Below, in pieces: positions 1 through 14,200 of a stretch of 64,000 nucleotides of DNA. The notes under the pieces were generated by a model. The model saw nothing but the letters and a program-made list of their open reading frames with translations, did not search any database and was not told the origin of the DNA. The stretch is from Vigna angularis (lineage: Eukaryota > Streptophyta > Magnoliopsida > Fabales > Fabaceae). The DNA is taken from NCBI RefSeq assembly GCF_016808095.1, contig NC_068970.1:36366630-36430629 (forward strand), written 5' to 3'. A program made the position numbers and the translations under genes. Positions within the stretch are counted from its first letter, which is position 1. Every line of letters starts with the position of its first letter.

Positions 1-840
1 TTTAATCAAATAAAAGAAATGCTAAACTAAGATAATTGGGCTTGGGCCCAAGTCATCAGATTGCAACCTTGTAGAGGAATGAGGGTCTTAGGAGGAGCAT
101 AGCCCAATAAAGTTTACTCATGACACCTCTCTTTTGTTAAGAAGACTCAAAAGTAAAGAGAAGAGCATATAGAAGGAGGGAACCATAAAAGGGGACCACA
201 TGGACACTTGGAGGAGAGATATTACCTTTTTAATGATTTTTCAATGATTGAGAGGATATTCCTTACACATGGGGCAATTCACCTCATCATTATGCTTCTA
301 GAAAGATTCTGATTGTATTAGCTATGTTGCCTTTTCTATGTAGTCCTTGTCATCTTTATGTAATTGCTAAGAGGTCCTTTCCATTGCCTATTTAAGAAGG
401 TCTCCCCATCACTTGTAAAGAGTTAAATATTTTGAAGAATAATGATATTATGTTCAACCATTTCTAAAGAGAGTGAGAAAGTTTTTTTTAGTGTTCTTGA
501 GCTCTCCTTAGTCTTGTCTTGAGATAAGGTTCAAGTGACAACACCACTTATCGTGGACGGCTTTGTACCCCCAAGTGACGTTACCTCCTTTCTTTCTCTT
601 CTCTTTATTGTCTTTCCATCTTTTGTTCCATTTACTTTCATGTTCTTATGTCCTTTGTTCGTTTATGTTTATGCCTATTGTTGTTATTTTCTTGTTGTCT
701 TGATTTTTTAGTTTATATGAAATCTTCTACTCCTCTCGTTGAGCTCCTTTAAAACACACTTTCTCATTTAGATAACCTTTTGGTTATCTTAATGTTCAGT
801 GAAATCTTCTTAAAATTTTCTTAAAAACACATTAACAAAA
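1..840. repeat. Possible LTR-like segment
   Basis: There is no credible ORF. The stretch has a promoter-like TATTTAAG near 390, a pyrimidine-rich stretch and a CAAGTGACGTTA-like motif near 570, a style seen in plant LTRs. I cannot find paired LTRs, a primer-binding site or target duplications, and the window edge cuts the context. It could equally be ordinary intergenic DNA. Confidence 0.25.
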
Positions 841-3800
841 ATATCTTGTACTCAATTAAAATTATATTTCACATATGATTGAATTAATTTATTTAAATTT
901 AATAACAATAATTCTTAACTAAACTTATCAAACAAGTTTTCTTAAGAACGACGTATCAAGAAAAATCATCAAAATGCAACTTCATTGACATTCTTTATTA
1001 CCTAAGAGATGTCAATAGAAAGATATTTTAGAAGAAAATAAATAATTTGTTTGACATGGAAGTATCATGTTAATTAAAAAGTTTTTTGTTATATTTTTAT
1101 TTTGAAAAGTTAATATTTAAATGCTTAAGCAATTAATACGTTTGAATTTTATAAAATTAGAACTCTGGTAACGACAAATCAAATGGAGGAAGAAAAGTGT
1201 TTTTGTTAAATTATTCATGATTAGTTAGCTTACTGAAATTAAATAATGTTATAAGGAATGAAAGAAAATATTGTTTAAAGGTAGATCTATAGTTGCATGA
1301 GAGATACCAAGTAGATCAAGTTAGGATGAAATCTTGATATTTGGACATATATACTATTAAGTAAAAAAAAGTTGTTTCTTATCTATCTATTATATACCTT
1401 TATTGACTTAGTGTAAATAATCGATCTAACGTTATTATATTATTTTTCAAATTAGTCTTCTTAGATGTTTAGTTTGATTGATACAGTATCGACTTAGTTT
1501 AAAACAACATGCAAAAATAATATTATAATCTTTGTTAAAAAATTAATTTTAATATTACTTTATTAAATCGGTAAATTTAGTGTGATAAAATAATTTTTTA
1601 ATTATTATATTATTTCTAGCATTTAAAATATAAATATTATTAAGGTGAAAAACTAAAAATTGTTTTGGTTGAAAAAGTTGTTTTTATTTTAAAATTGTTA
1701 AATGATGGCGATGAAAATAAAGGTTGTTATATGAAAAATAATTACAAAAATATATTAAGGTTAATTTGGGAGAAAGTTAGGTTTTTTTTTGTGTTATAAA
1801 AGCATACGAGGGTTTTTTTTTATATATATAAAAACACAATTATCAATTTTGTACTTCTTTTGTTAATGAGTAACAAAATGTTTTTGAGATACATCATTTA
1901 TATCCTTGCTTTACACTTCAAAACAAATTATAACATCTAATATCTTTATAGTAAGTGATTTTTTTTTTTCATTTTAAACCATTATGCTTTTAGTGATAAA
2001 CTAAATATAAGTTACTTCTCAATCTTAAAATATTTAAAAATTAAAGAGAGTGTTAAAAATCTCATATTGAATAAAAATTAGATAAGTTTACAATATGTAG
2101 GTGATGCAAATCTCATCTTATAAACAAGTTTTGTGAAGTTTAAGTTAGATTTAATATCTACTTTTTAACAAACAAGTTTTGTGAAGTTTAAGTTAGATTT
2201 AATATCTACTTTTTAACATAGTATCATAATTATAGTATCATAATTATAAGTTAAGGTCTATTATTTCAATTACTGCTATCAATTTGTGGGTTGAGGGTGA
2301 TTGAGAGAAAAGAGTAAAGAAATTAATGAAAAAGTTTAACTTTCTTCTTACTTTTAAAATAATAAATTATGAATTTTCAAAATTCTTTAATAAGTTTATA
2401 GAACTTTTTGAAACAATTTTCTACCCAAATGATGTATTCCTTTTACAGAAACATATTTTTAATTCTCAAATATATTTTAAAAAGTTTCATACTATTTTAG
2501 AATTCTACTCCGAAAAATAATTTTATAGATGTTAAATTTCCTCTTTGAACAATTTTTTATTTCTAATAAATTAAAATTAAGTTATGCATAAATTAATTTA
2601 TAGATATCCATTCTTATAAATTTATTTAATAATCGACTTCAGCATAGAATAAAATTCATTTTCGAAAAAAATGATTTTATTTTTATTCTTATTATTTTCC
2701 TTTTAAATGTACTTATAAGTTTAGCCAAACATGCCAACATTTTATAATTATCTTCTAAACCAAAGTTACTTCCCACGAACCACTCTTGTATTCTTTCAAT
2801 GTTATCTAACTGTATGAGATGGGAACATTCCCACTTTCACATACCTATACAAATCCTAATAATGCATGTACTAAAGGTTTATAGATAAAAATAAGACGTT
2901 ACTCCAAGGCCAACTACTTCATTATATAAACAAAAGGACAACTACTTTAACTCCTTTTATCTGTAATTTGTATAAAAAATATAGCACCACCTATAAATTG
3001 AATGGACATTGATGGGAGAAAAGGATTCAAATTAGTAATGTCACAAAAACTTAAAGGAAGAAAAATTTTCAGCCTGTCTATGATGACATGAGCTGGATTG
3101 AGCTAAAGAAAACTACAATAGTCCAACCCAAAAAGGATTGACCCACAGCAAGCTTTGATTTCAGTAAAGTAATTATTTTCCTTATGCATTGATTGTATCT
3201 CTACTTAGGTCATTATGTATTAAAGTTCTAGAAGCTTAATGCACACTCGTTAATTTTACAATGTGACAAACCATGGAACTTTCCACTTCCAGTTTCAACA
3301 GCAGGATATAGTGACAGGAAATCCTGAGGGGCAAAAAAGGAGAGTGAAATGAAAAAATTCTCGAGATAGGCCACGAAGTTCTAGGAAGGAATGAAACTTG
3401 AGGAAGAAAAATATGTTATTTGAGCGCAGGTTCTTGGATAGTACTTTTGCTACTTACTCCATTGAAGATGCATTTGAGAGCAGTCATCACCATTTTTCCT
3501 ACATTTGCCAACAACAACCTCTGCAAGATTTTAGGAGTGATAATAATCACAAATTGGCGTTCCTAATGATATGTCTATCCAAGAACCAATGATGATCTAA
3601 ATTTAACGAGAAAAATGGTGAGTCCGAAGGATAAAAAATAAAACCAACAGATAATATACGGGGCTTAAAAATAAATAACTACCTAATGTACATATCCGTA
3701 TTTTACTGAGGATACCTAGCCAAATTTAAATACCATCCCCGTCTGTACCTTTGAAAAGGTATTGAATATCAGAATGGTAAAAAGGGACCAACGACTAACC

Positions 3801-3860
3801 GCGCATACAGCCATGGATGTCAAGTGCAGCAGTGCCTTGCAATGCTCCAAATGAAGTGGG
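841..3860. other. AT-rich intergenic region, no gene seen
   Basis: The sequence is strongly AT-rich with stops in all frames. The short ORFs at 2326-2520 and 3398-3592 show no recognisable motif, signal or exon structure, and I treat them as chance. The only structured item is the short tandem duplication at 2122-2217. The part nearest 3860 may include downstream sequence of the PRAF gene. Confidence 0.6.
2122..2217. repeat. 48-bp perfect tandem duplication
   Basis: Two adjacent copies of a 48-bp unit (2122-2169 and 2170-2217) begin AAACAAGTTTTG and end TTTTTAAC. They match base for base by eye, so the duplication is probably recent. It is followed by a short duplicated TAGTATCATAATTA motif. 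Confidence 0.85.
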
Positions 3861-3869
3861 TGTATTGAC

Positions 3870-4285
3870 AAAATGCACAGCAAAAAATCACTAGGTTGGC
3901 AAGAGAAGTTGCTATACAATAGGCAAAAAGAAACTGAACAAAAGAATCCTCAGCTGCAAGTAAACATACACGCAGTTGTACCAAAAATAAAACAGCTGAA
4001 TAGCATCACAACTGTCAGTGAGTTAAGTAAAGAATTTTTTTTTTCCGCTATTTTCCTTTTTTCTTTCTTTGGCTGAGGGGAGGGAGGTTGTAGGAGCATT
4101 TTTCTGGAAAGTTACAAGTTTCCTCCTGTGGTTTTTTTCCCCATAATTCTGTATTCTACCTGTCAATTTTGGAGAATATCCTTGTTAATTTTGGAAGAGG
4201 GAGAAGGGAAAAGAATTTACTGTTTGCATAGCGTCACAGAATAAGGATAAGTTTTTGCTTCGGGAAAAAGATTCTCTTGCATATT
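3870..4285 (-). other. Putative 3' UTR of the PRAF gene
   Basis: This is the sequence directly downstream of the PRAF stop codon (4286-4288). It has no ORF of interest. Plant 3' UTRs of this size are common, but I see no decisive polyadenylation signal, so the distal boundary is a guess. Confidence 0.35.
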
Positions 4286-7200
4286 CTATAAAGCAACTAT
4301 ATTGTGCCGCTCCAATATTTTGCTTCCATTTTCCGTCCACCACTTCTCAGCTTCTTCTTCTGTAAAATGCTTTCGACTGTAAAAACAACTGAGAATTTCA
4401 GTTAAGTCTACACAAAAACCTAAATGCTGGACAAACAGATAAAGAAAATATTCTTAAACATTCACCACATATTCCTAAAATATTTTTAAAAGAATGCAGT
4501 AGATTTTCTTTTTCCATTGTTTTTTGTTGCTCCACATACAAATAGCTAGCGAGGGGTTGAATAACGATATCTCCTTCCCCTCAGACCCGGTCTCAGTGAG
4601 GATCGAGGATATGCCAAACCAAAAATCAGCCTACAATTATTCCACGAAATATTGTTCTCTACCCAATTTTCGGTTACGAGGTTATTATCATAATTCACTT
4701 AAAGAATGAAAAGGGTTAAATAAAATCGACAAAGTATAAAAAAAGGTAAATATATTGTAGTCAACTATGAACCATTCTGAAATCTCTTGATAAATAATTT
4801 CATGCCAATCTGAAATCTCTTCATAAATATTTTTGTCATTTTGAAATTTCTTCATAAATAACAAAAGGGTTAAATAAAATGTTTTTCCCAGTAGAGAAAC
4901 TCCAAAAATACTTCTAGCTTTGTATCCAAACAGGCCCCATGTTATTTTATATATCTTTATAAATATTTTTAAATTTGAAAGATAAGCCCATGCAAAAGGC
5001 AACAATATGATTTCTTTCTTGTTGATCATCACCGGAAGCAATAATTAATATCGTCGGGAACCTTGAGCGCATACAAGATGGGTAATCCCTTCCCGACATG
5101 GATTATTCCATATCGAAAGTGGTATCACCATGGGTTTAGGAACAAAAGACGCTATCACTTGTGTCAACCAATTTTAGTCTATGATTTATCTTATAAATAT
5201 ATAAGCAACTAAAATCTGCTTTTTCTTTCTTCAAAGAAAAAACTGGCATAATGTATCGGAAGTATTCAGTTCATTGTAAAGATATTCACTAAAATGAGCA
5301 AGCTTTGACCACTTTAAAGTTGTAGAGGGTATTGATAGATTGAGTTGTGACATTTCAAATAACGATTTTGTAATAGTGCCTCATTTTCAGACAATAGTAC
5401 AATAGTGCAAGTAGCATGCACTCAAAAAGCTGCATGACTGCAGAAGCTCTATCAATCCCCCACATTAACCACATCTGATAGTATCTCATGTTTTCATGGA
5501 GTAACAAGTTGTAGATGGATGTAGATGCATGGAATGAAGGTCCATTAAATATAATCCATAATAACGAGTCTCAGATTCAATAAGGAAAATAAATAGATAA
5601 AAAGAAATGGTTAAAACAGAATAGATATGGATTACATGAGGTGGTTGAAAAAGTACTTTGAACAGCTTGATCCCCAACATCCACCACGCTTAGTTAAAAG
5701 CATTGATAAAAATATTTATAGGTGGAAAGAGGAAACCAACAATGGCAAAATGGTATTTAACAAAGCAGCGTCACTTCTAATTTAATTGGAGAACATGAGT
5801 TCATAAACATTTGTAATAGTTCTGTATGAATAGCCTTAACAAATTAGAGCACAGCATACCTGAAGCGAACGCGCTTAAGCTCATTACCACCACCTGGCTG
5901 GGGAGACAAACTTACGAACACACCTGGTTCATCTTGCACTACCCACTCTGCCTTTCCACTTTGTGTTTTGGCACCATTAGGTAATATCAGATTTGCTACA
6001 TTGCTGCTGCCTTCATTTTTTAGCATGATAGTGTTTCTTATATGGCTCACATCCAAGGAATGATCTAGAATATTTTTAGTGGTTTCAGCACAGAGCTCTG
6101 TACTGGAGTCAGCATTGTGTCCTTCTGGCAGCCTTTCCACCATTTCCTTTAACTGTAACACAATTTAACATAGAGTCAGAGATAATAGATTACGAGCTAA
6201 AGAACAAGAATAGTAAACTTCACAGCAATCACTTAATCCAGAATCTCTTGCCTGCCAAACAAACATTCCTTGGATATTTTCGAACATTTTCTTTGCTACC
6301 CACATAATAATACAAGGTTTTTCTGCTGTGAGTGTGTGTGGTGTGTTCTGTCATCAAAACAGAGGAAAGTCTACGTTTCTTGTCACCAAGGAACCAAACA
6401 GATGTTGAGGGAGAGTTTTAGAGTTGATGTTTGTGACAGGGGGAACCCTGTGAGAAAGGAATGCAATTTTCATTTGGAAGCTTTGGATTTTACAGTGTAA
6501 AGTGAATGCAAGACTTTGTCTTTTACTACTTTTTTGTGTTGTTTTTTTATCACAGTTTCTAGATTCCTAATAATTTGGACTGACCTGGAAGATTCAAAAA
6601 AAAGGGAAAGTTTAGAAAGTAGAGTAAGTTCTTCAGGAAAGTTTGGCCAGCGAGTAGGGAAGAGTTATGGCGGAGATGAAGACAGAAGTGTCTATTAGCA
6701 AAGATATCCTAGGGGCATAAAGGAGATTAAAGAACTTCTTCATTATATCAAGAAAGGAAAGAAAGTGGTAAACATGGGTTTTTATATTCTGGAAGATAAT
6801 TTGCAAGACATGGAAGAGATTAAAGAACTTCTTCAAGGCATTAAGAAAGGAAAGAAACTTTCAGACGAAGGAGAAAATTCAATCAATAGGAAAAGAAAAA
6901 AGAAGAGGATGCCATTGGCAGTAGTGGACTTGTGAAAATTGCTGATGATGATGTTTTTCAAGAAATGGGTAACGTTTTGCAACAAGTAGAAGATTCGTAT
7001 GATACTGAAAAACGATCTAGTTTGCAGATAGATTCGACGATGATACTCTGGAGTTTGAAGAGCATAACAATGAATATGAATGCCAATCACATGATTCAGG
7101 AGCAGATTTAAAATGTGTTTGTGACAGAAATTGAAATGGTGGTTGAACCACATGATTCAGATGAAGCTGAACTGGAGAGAATCTACTGCCTGGAGTTAGG

Positions 7201-8197
7201 GGTTGAACCAAATGCATCAGTTGAAGCAAGATCTGAGTCATTACCTGGTATGGAGAAAACTTGTGATGTTTCAGAACTAGAAAATAAAAATAAGGAATGT
7301 GTTGGAGCCTACCAAGAAAGTTTTCTTGTCAAGGAATTCACAAATGTTATTATGGAGGTTACTGGCTTAGAAATTGTTGATATAGTACCTGCTAACATTT
7401 TTCTGGATGTTACGGATCAAGGTGTTGCTAGTTTGCTTCTTATGACAACTAATTGCAAAATTTATGACCAAGTCAACAATAATGATGGTGATAAAGAAGA
7501 TATTAACAAAGATCAACATGTCAACAATCACTTTGGTTAGACTAATGGAGCTAGTTGAAAGCATGGATGAAGAAATTAGTCATGAGGGCCTCAAGCAGCT
7601 TAAATTTCTAAAATTCAACCTTGAGGACAAGGTTGTCCCAGCAGAGGAGAGTAATGTTAGGCATGGAAGTAATGGGAGGGTTAGGAAGAAATTTAAAGAT
7701 AAAAGTAGTAAAATGGTTAGTTGTTAGAGGGGGAGACTTTATAGGAAAGTCTATATATTCTTATCTTGTGGGATGTTGAGGGAGAGTTTTAAAAAAGTTG
7801 ATGTTTGTAACAGGGAGAACCCTGTGAGCAAGGAAAGCAGTTTTCCTTTGGAACCTTTGGCTTTTACAGTGTAAAGTGAATTATACAGTGCAAGACTTTG
7901 TCTTTTACTCCTTTTCTATCTTGTTCTTTCATTACAGTTTCTAGGTTCCTCACAGATTACATCAAGGTTTAACCTTAAGTCCTCATCATAAAAACCCTGG
8001 AAAGGAATCCAGTATAGCAGTACTGCTTGATGAAAAAGAGGAGCTACAAGAGCACTTATAGTGAAAGTAAATGGTAAGGTAGAGCCTGTGGCTCCTATTA
8101 AAGGAGATATTCTTCTGACTACCTCAATACCATATGCACGAAAGCCCTGGAATCCTGCTGCAAATGCAATAAGCATATGCCATGTCAAGTCACCATT

Positions 8198-8262
<65 letters not shown>

Positions 8263-11200
8263 GTACATATACCCTCCATATGATGGGATTCTTTGGAGTT
8301 AGGTTCAACATTTGATCCAATTCTTGCTAATTATCTTTAATCTTAATTGTGGCCTAAAAGCCTCATGACATTTTTTAATCTAGTTTTGGTCATGCTTATA
8401 CAAAGATTATCCCTAATTGCATGATTTTGTGAGTGCAATAGTTTTGATTGAGAAATCAAGGGAAGTAGTTAATTTTAAACTTGAGCTTTCACGAAATTTT
8501 TTGGCAGGAAAATATTTTTACTTAAATAGGAAAAAGACAGTGTGTCTTGCAATTTTAACAATAAATAAGAGGAGTATGATTTAGAAGTAAAAATGGGAGA
8601 AGATGTCATACCACAAGTTTGACATGTACGATTGTCATAGAAATTGAAATGCTAAAATGGATGTGTGACAAACAAGAAAGGACATTATATGAAATTATGG
8701 TCTGTGAGAAGAAGAATTGGTTTGGCAACTATCCGGAAAAAAAAAAAAAAAAAAAAAATCAGTAAAGATGATTTTGGACGTAAACGAAGAAAACCATTAG
8801 AAGCACCACCAAGGAGACTAGATTAAATAGACTTTAGGTCTTTCCGTTGAATATAAAACTGTTGGATCTAATTAACAAAAATAATACATTGGATTTTTAT
8901 GTTATTTTAAATGGAAGTTATGTTAACTGATAAGATCTGTTTTTGTCTTATTTTTAGTCAGTATCTTTTATCATATTAGGCATTATCTTTTATCAGATTA
9001 CTAACTGATAGCTTTTAATAGTTTTGTATTATTTTTCTGGTTGTTCATGTTCTATAAATATGTTGATTTACATATGAATACAATTATGCCTTAAGCACAT
9101 ACAATTTCTTATATAAAAAATCAACACTTTCAAAAAGGGGAGAGAGACGAAGACCATTAGTTGAAATTGTTAATAGAGATCTCACAGTGAATAAGATAGC
9201 TAAAAGGTTGGTCTTTAACTGTTGAGAATCAAGAATAAATAATAAACGTTTTAATGTACAGGATTTGATATTTGTTTTAGGGGAAACTGAATATCCTCCG
9301 ATCATATTTAAACTCAATCTCTCTATATAAAACATCTAGGTAATGTTTAGTCAGTTTCAACATTATGTCTATCTTTTTTTTTTATCATTTTCTTTTTTTT
9401 TATCAGCTTTTTCTCATTCAATATAATCTAGGGCCTAAGAGGTCATCCAAAAAACGATGATCCATTATCCCCAATGAAAACTTTTGTGAACTGTGTTCCA
9501 AATTGGTTTAGTTTTTTGCCACACTCTTTTCCACCGCACTTTTTAAATAGCTCCAATAACTTTTTCATCAAAATTTCCAAGGGCCACCAACCATGTTCAC
9601 CCATATAAAGTGTCTAACCAAACCCATGTTGAGGTCCTTTTCCAACGCCCTCACAAACCCCTTTTTGCTGAACAAACACAAGCACAAATTTACATGTGCC
9701 AAAAAATTTCTGACAATCTAGCACCTAGATCTCCTAGCCCACACAACCTAGCCCCAACTTCCATCCCTATCCTAGTTTGTCTGGCAATACTTTCTCTGTA
9801 AATTAGCGTTTCCAATACCATTCTTACATAATCTAATCTCGTCAACTATATGTTCTCCACCTTTTCATTTAAACAAGTTCCTCATTTAGTCACGACTTCA
9901 TCAATTTCCTTTTCATGTCATTGGGTCCACTTGCTTTGTCCAAAACTTAACATTGCTTCACTCCTATTTTGCAATGTTATTGTACTCCTGCTAATTTCTC
10001 CTTTTTCGAGACTGTTCCTTACTTTGAGTCTCCTACCACTAATTTCTCTCCACCTTTTAGTTTAAACAAGTTCCTCATTTAGTCACGACTTCATCAATTT
10101 CCTTTTCATGTCGTTGAGTCCACTTGCTTTGTCCAAAACTTAACATTGCTTCACTCCTATTTTGCAATGATATTGTACTCCTGCTAATTTCTCCCTTTTC
10201 GAGACTGTTCCTTACTTTAGTCTCCAACCCCTAATTGCTCTCCACCTTTTAGTTTAAACAAGTTCCTCATTTAGACACGACTTCATCAATTTCCTTTTCA
10301 TGTCGTTGAGTCCACTTGCTTTGTCCAAAACTTAGCATTGCTTCACTCCTATTTTGCAATGATATTGTATTCCTGCTAATTTCTCCTTTTTCGAGACTGT
10401 TCCTTACTTTGAGTCTCCTACCACAAGTTACACTATCCACACATGTACACATTCTCTTGTTCTTCTTCCATCTATTTGTCAAGTTGACTTTGCACTCCCC
10501 TGGGATGCTCCTCCAATCAAGCCACTAGAGGTGCATCCCCTTAAAGCATATCACCATTGCCCATATTACACACCCACCATTGAGATATTGTAGAGGCCAT
10601 GCCAAACTATTCACTAGCACTAGCTCCTTTACTAGATTTGGACCGATCACCTTGACTGGCTCATCCCTTTGCAAAAAGATATTCATTCTAATCACAATCA
10701 ATCTCCTCACTAAGTTATCATTGTCTTCCCCTTTGCACTATACATGGCTCTATTACGTTTCTTTTGTGTCTATTCCTAGCTCTCTAGGTGTGATGTCTTA
10801 TCTCACCCCAAGTGGTGGATCAACAAGCAATGATTGATGAAATGTGTGCACTTCAAAGCAATGGTAAATGGAAATCCATCTCACTTCTACCTTGCAAGTC
10901 CATAGTTGGGTGTCAATGGCTTTATTATGCTTTTTGAGTAGGCCCTCACATAAAAATTGACAGCAACAAGGTCCACCTGGTTGCCAAAGGTTGCATGGCG
11001 GTATTTAGGCAACACTACGCCAACACTTTCTCTCCTATGCCTAAAAGGGCATCACTAGACACGTATTTTGCATGGCTACTATTCTCCATCAGCCATTGTT
11101 TCAATTTAATATTAAAAAATGCCACAATGGAAATCGTGAAGAGGTTTATACGAAGTCACCACCTGTATTTGTTGCTTAGGGGGATTCCTTTACCATGGTA

Positions 11201-14200
11201 GGTTGGCTTAGCAAATGATTTAATAAGCTTAAATAGTCATCATGTGTCTGATTTGACCCGTTTCATATGATTGTGAAGTACTTTTATATGATTCGCAATG
11301 TTCTATTGCCACTCACCTATGGCATGCATCTACTTCATTGTGTAGGTGGATGATATTGTCATCATAGACACTAATCAACTTGGCATGTTCACCTAAAGCA
11401 TCACCTCTCCTGCCAATTCCAGACTAAAATCCTTGGTAGACTTCACTAATTCTGAGATATTGAGGTTGCTAAACCCAAGGATGGCTTGATTATCTCTCGA
11501 AAGAGACATGCTTTGGATATCCTGAAAGAAATTGCCATTTTGAATACCAAACCAATTGACATTCCTATGGACAATGGCATCAAATTGATAGTCAATCAAG
11601 AAGAGCATTCATCATATCCTGATGATATGAAAGGTTAGTTGGAATGTTGAACTACCTTACTAGTTACTCATCCAAATATTGTATTTCCAACCAATGTAGT
11701 AAGTCAACTCTTGAATCCACCTTGTCAAGACCATTAGAATGTTGTTATTTGTATACTGAAGTATATTAAAAAATTTCCAGGCAACAGTCTCATTTATGAA
11801 GACAAAGAACATGCTTCGATTGTTGATTACTCCAATGTTCTACATTTATGAAGACAAAGAACATGCTTGGATTGTTGATTACTCTAATGTTGATTAGAAC
11901 AGCACATCCAATGATAGACAATCCACCATGAGGTCCTATGTCTAATTGGAGGAAATATAATATCCTGAAAAAAACAAGAAACAAAATCTTGTAGCAAAAT
12001 CCAATGTTAAAGCAGAATACCAAGTTATGAGCTTAGTGACTTGCGAACTCATAACTGAAGCAACTCCTGAAAAAGCTTAAATTCGAAGACTCTACACAAA
12101 TGATAATGACTTGTGATAACCAGACAGCATTGCATGTTGTATCTGATCCGTTTTTTCACGAGAAGACAACATATCAATGTAGCCAATATCCTCATCAAGT
12201 CTTTGAGGGGTCCAACAATTGACTATATTTGTTACAAGCCAAGTGTATATGATTTATATGCTCCACTAAAGTTGGTTATTTCACCAAAAGGCCTATATTT
12301 GTTTATTCCTTGTTTGTAAGATCCCCCACCAAAGCTTTAGTTATGTATCTTCCCTTGCAAGAACAGTTTACATAAAAACAAACTACAACCATGCTTAGTA
12401 ATGAAGAAGAGGAGAAAGAACCCTAAGGATAGAGTACCCAACCTGTGCAGTCAATGATTTTATGACCTCTTTTGCTGATTTACACTTTCCAGCTTCATCT
12501 GCAGCTACTGTAGTCACTTCCTTCAATTGCTTTGATGTTCTCTCAAGTTCAGCCTCTAAACTTTTCGATTTTCGAGTAAGATCTTCAACCTAACAAGTAC
12601 ATTTGATCAGTTCCAGGTTGAGTATACTTCAAATATTTTCAACAATTACAAATCACAAACAAATAGTATCAGAAAGTTAAAAACTATAATTATTTTAAAT
12701 TAAAGATCATATAATTATGTAATTATTATAACTCAAGATAAAAACAAATAAACATATAATTATTTGGTTCAATTATCATATGTGAATGTGAATACACAGA
12801 CCTGAACAGTGAATACAAACTAGTAATGAAAATGCACTGTATACAGTTGATGCAAATGGTGCCATAGAAGATACAGATTCTTTTACATCAGAAAGTTAAA
12901 ATGGTAAAGTATATGCAGAACCTTCTCCTCTTAGAAATTCTTGAATTATATTTGCATTTTATATTCTATCTTTAACCAAGAAGAATAACACCGTGGGATT
13001 CATGTTATCAACTTCACGTAGTGGAATAAGGCTTTGTTGTTGTTGTTTTATGTTGGATCCCTTATCCTCCAAACTCTGTAATTACCCTGCTTTTATTTTA
13101 AGCAAATTCGTCCATCCAAAAGAATCTTATAACAAATCAAATGCAATGAGATATGCAAGCTTTAAGAAGTTAATCAACAATTTAATCAAAAGTAATCTTC
13201 TTTCAAAGCGTCAGAGTCATAAACAGATAAATATTACTTATGTGCAATACATTACGTTCTCTAGAAGGATAGATACACATGAATCTGATATATGTGATAA
13301 GGCTTACCTGAGTCCTTAAACTTATAACTTCTTGACTTAAAATATCATTTCTGTGCTTTAAATCATCATTGATATCTTCATACAATTCTCTTGGACTTGA
13401 CTTTGATGAAACTGGAGATGATTGACAAGATATTCTTGCAACAGGCTCAGAAAATGAAATGTGTTTCTTAGAATCCACAAAAACAGAATTTGATGATTTT
13501 GAAGAAGCAAAACCCCTCATCTCTAATTTTCCATTTGAAGCCGGGGAACGATGAATATCTTGTGAATCTGGAAGCTTCGATTGACCACTTACTGTATGAA
13601 GAATAGAACCAAAAGATGAAAGCCTCAATAGTGTTCCCTGTATTTTAGTGGTTCTGTTCTCTTGCAAACTTACACTTCTCAAGCTAGGAGTTTGCACCAA
13701 GGGTACTGATTCAGAAGATTTTTTAAGTTTGAGATAACAGTCCTCACAAACTCGATACAGCTTACTAGCATTGGGAGCAAGGGAAGCTTTTAAAGATTTC
13801 TTGCTGGTGCAAGATTTGCAAAACACAAGTCCACAATTGTAACAATTATGACGTTTTCTTCTGAAATTAAATGAATTACGACATCCAAAACATGTAGAAT
13901 GATCAACACTTGGGATCCATTTATGAAGACATACAGCAAGGGTAAAGTTTGAACCACAAAAAACACTTTTCACTTGTTTATCTTTTAAAAACTCAACAAG
14001 TGTGGGTTTATTCCTGTGATCATTGTCTCCATGACCTAATTGCCCATTCAAACCCTTTCCCCATGTGTAAACCTCTGCCTTGGAAGTCAAGACTGCAACA
14101 TGATATGAACCACAGGCAATATCTTCTACAAAACTGTCAGCAATTTTAACACATGTAGGGACTTTTCCATCGGATGCAGGACAGCCAAGTTGCCCATAAG

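Noticed and set aside
7916..8320. Overlapping ORFs with Arg-Glu or Leu-Ser repeats
   Set aside because: Produced by the (TC)30 microsatellite; no other support.
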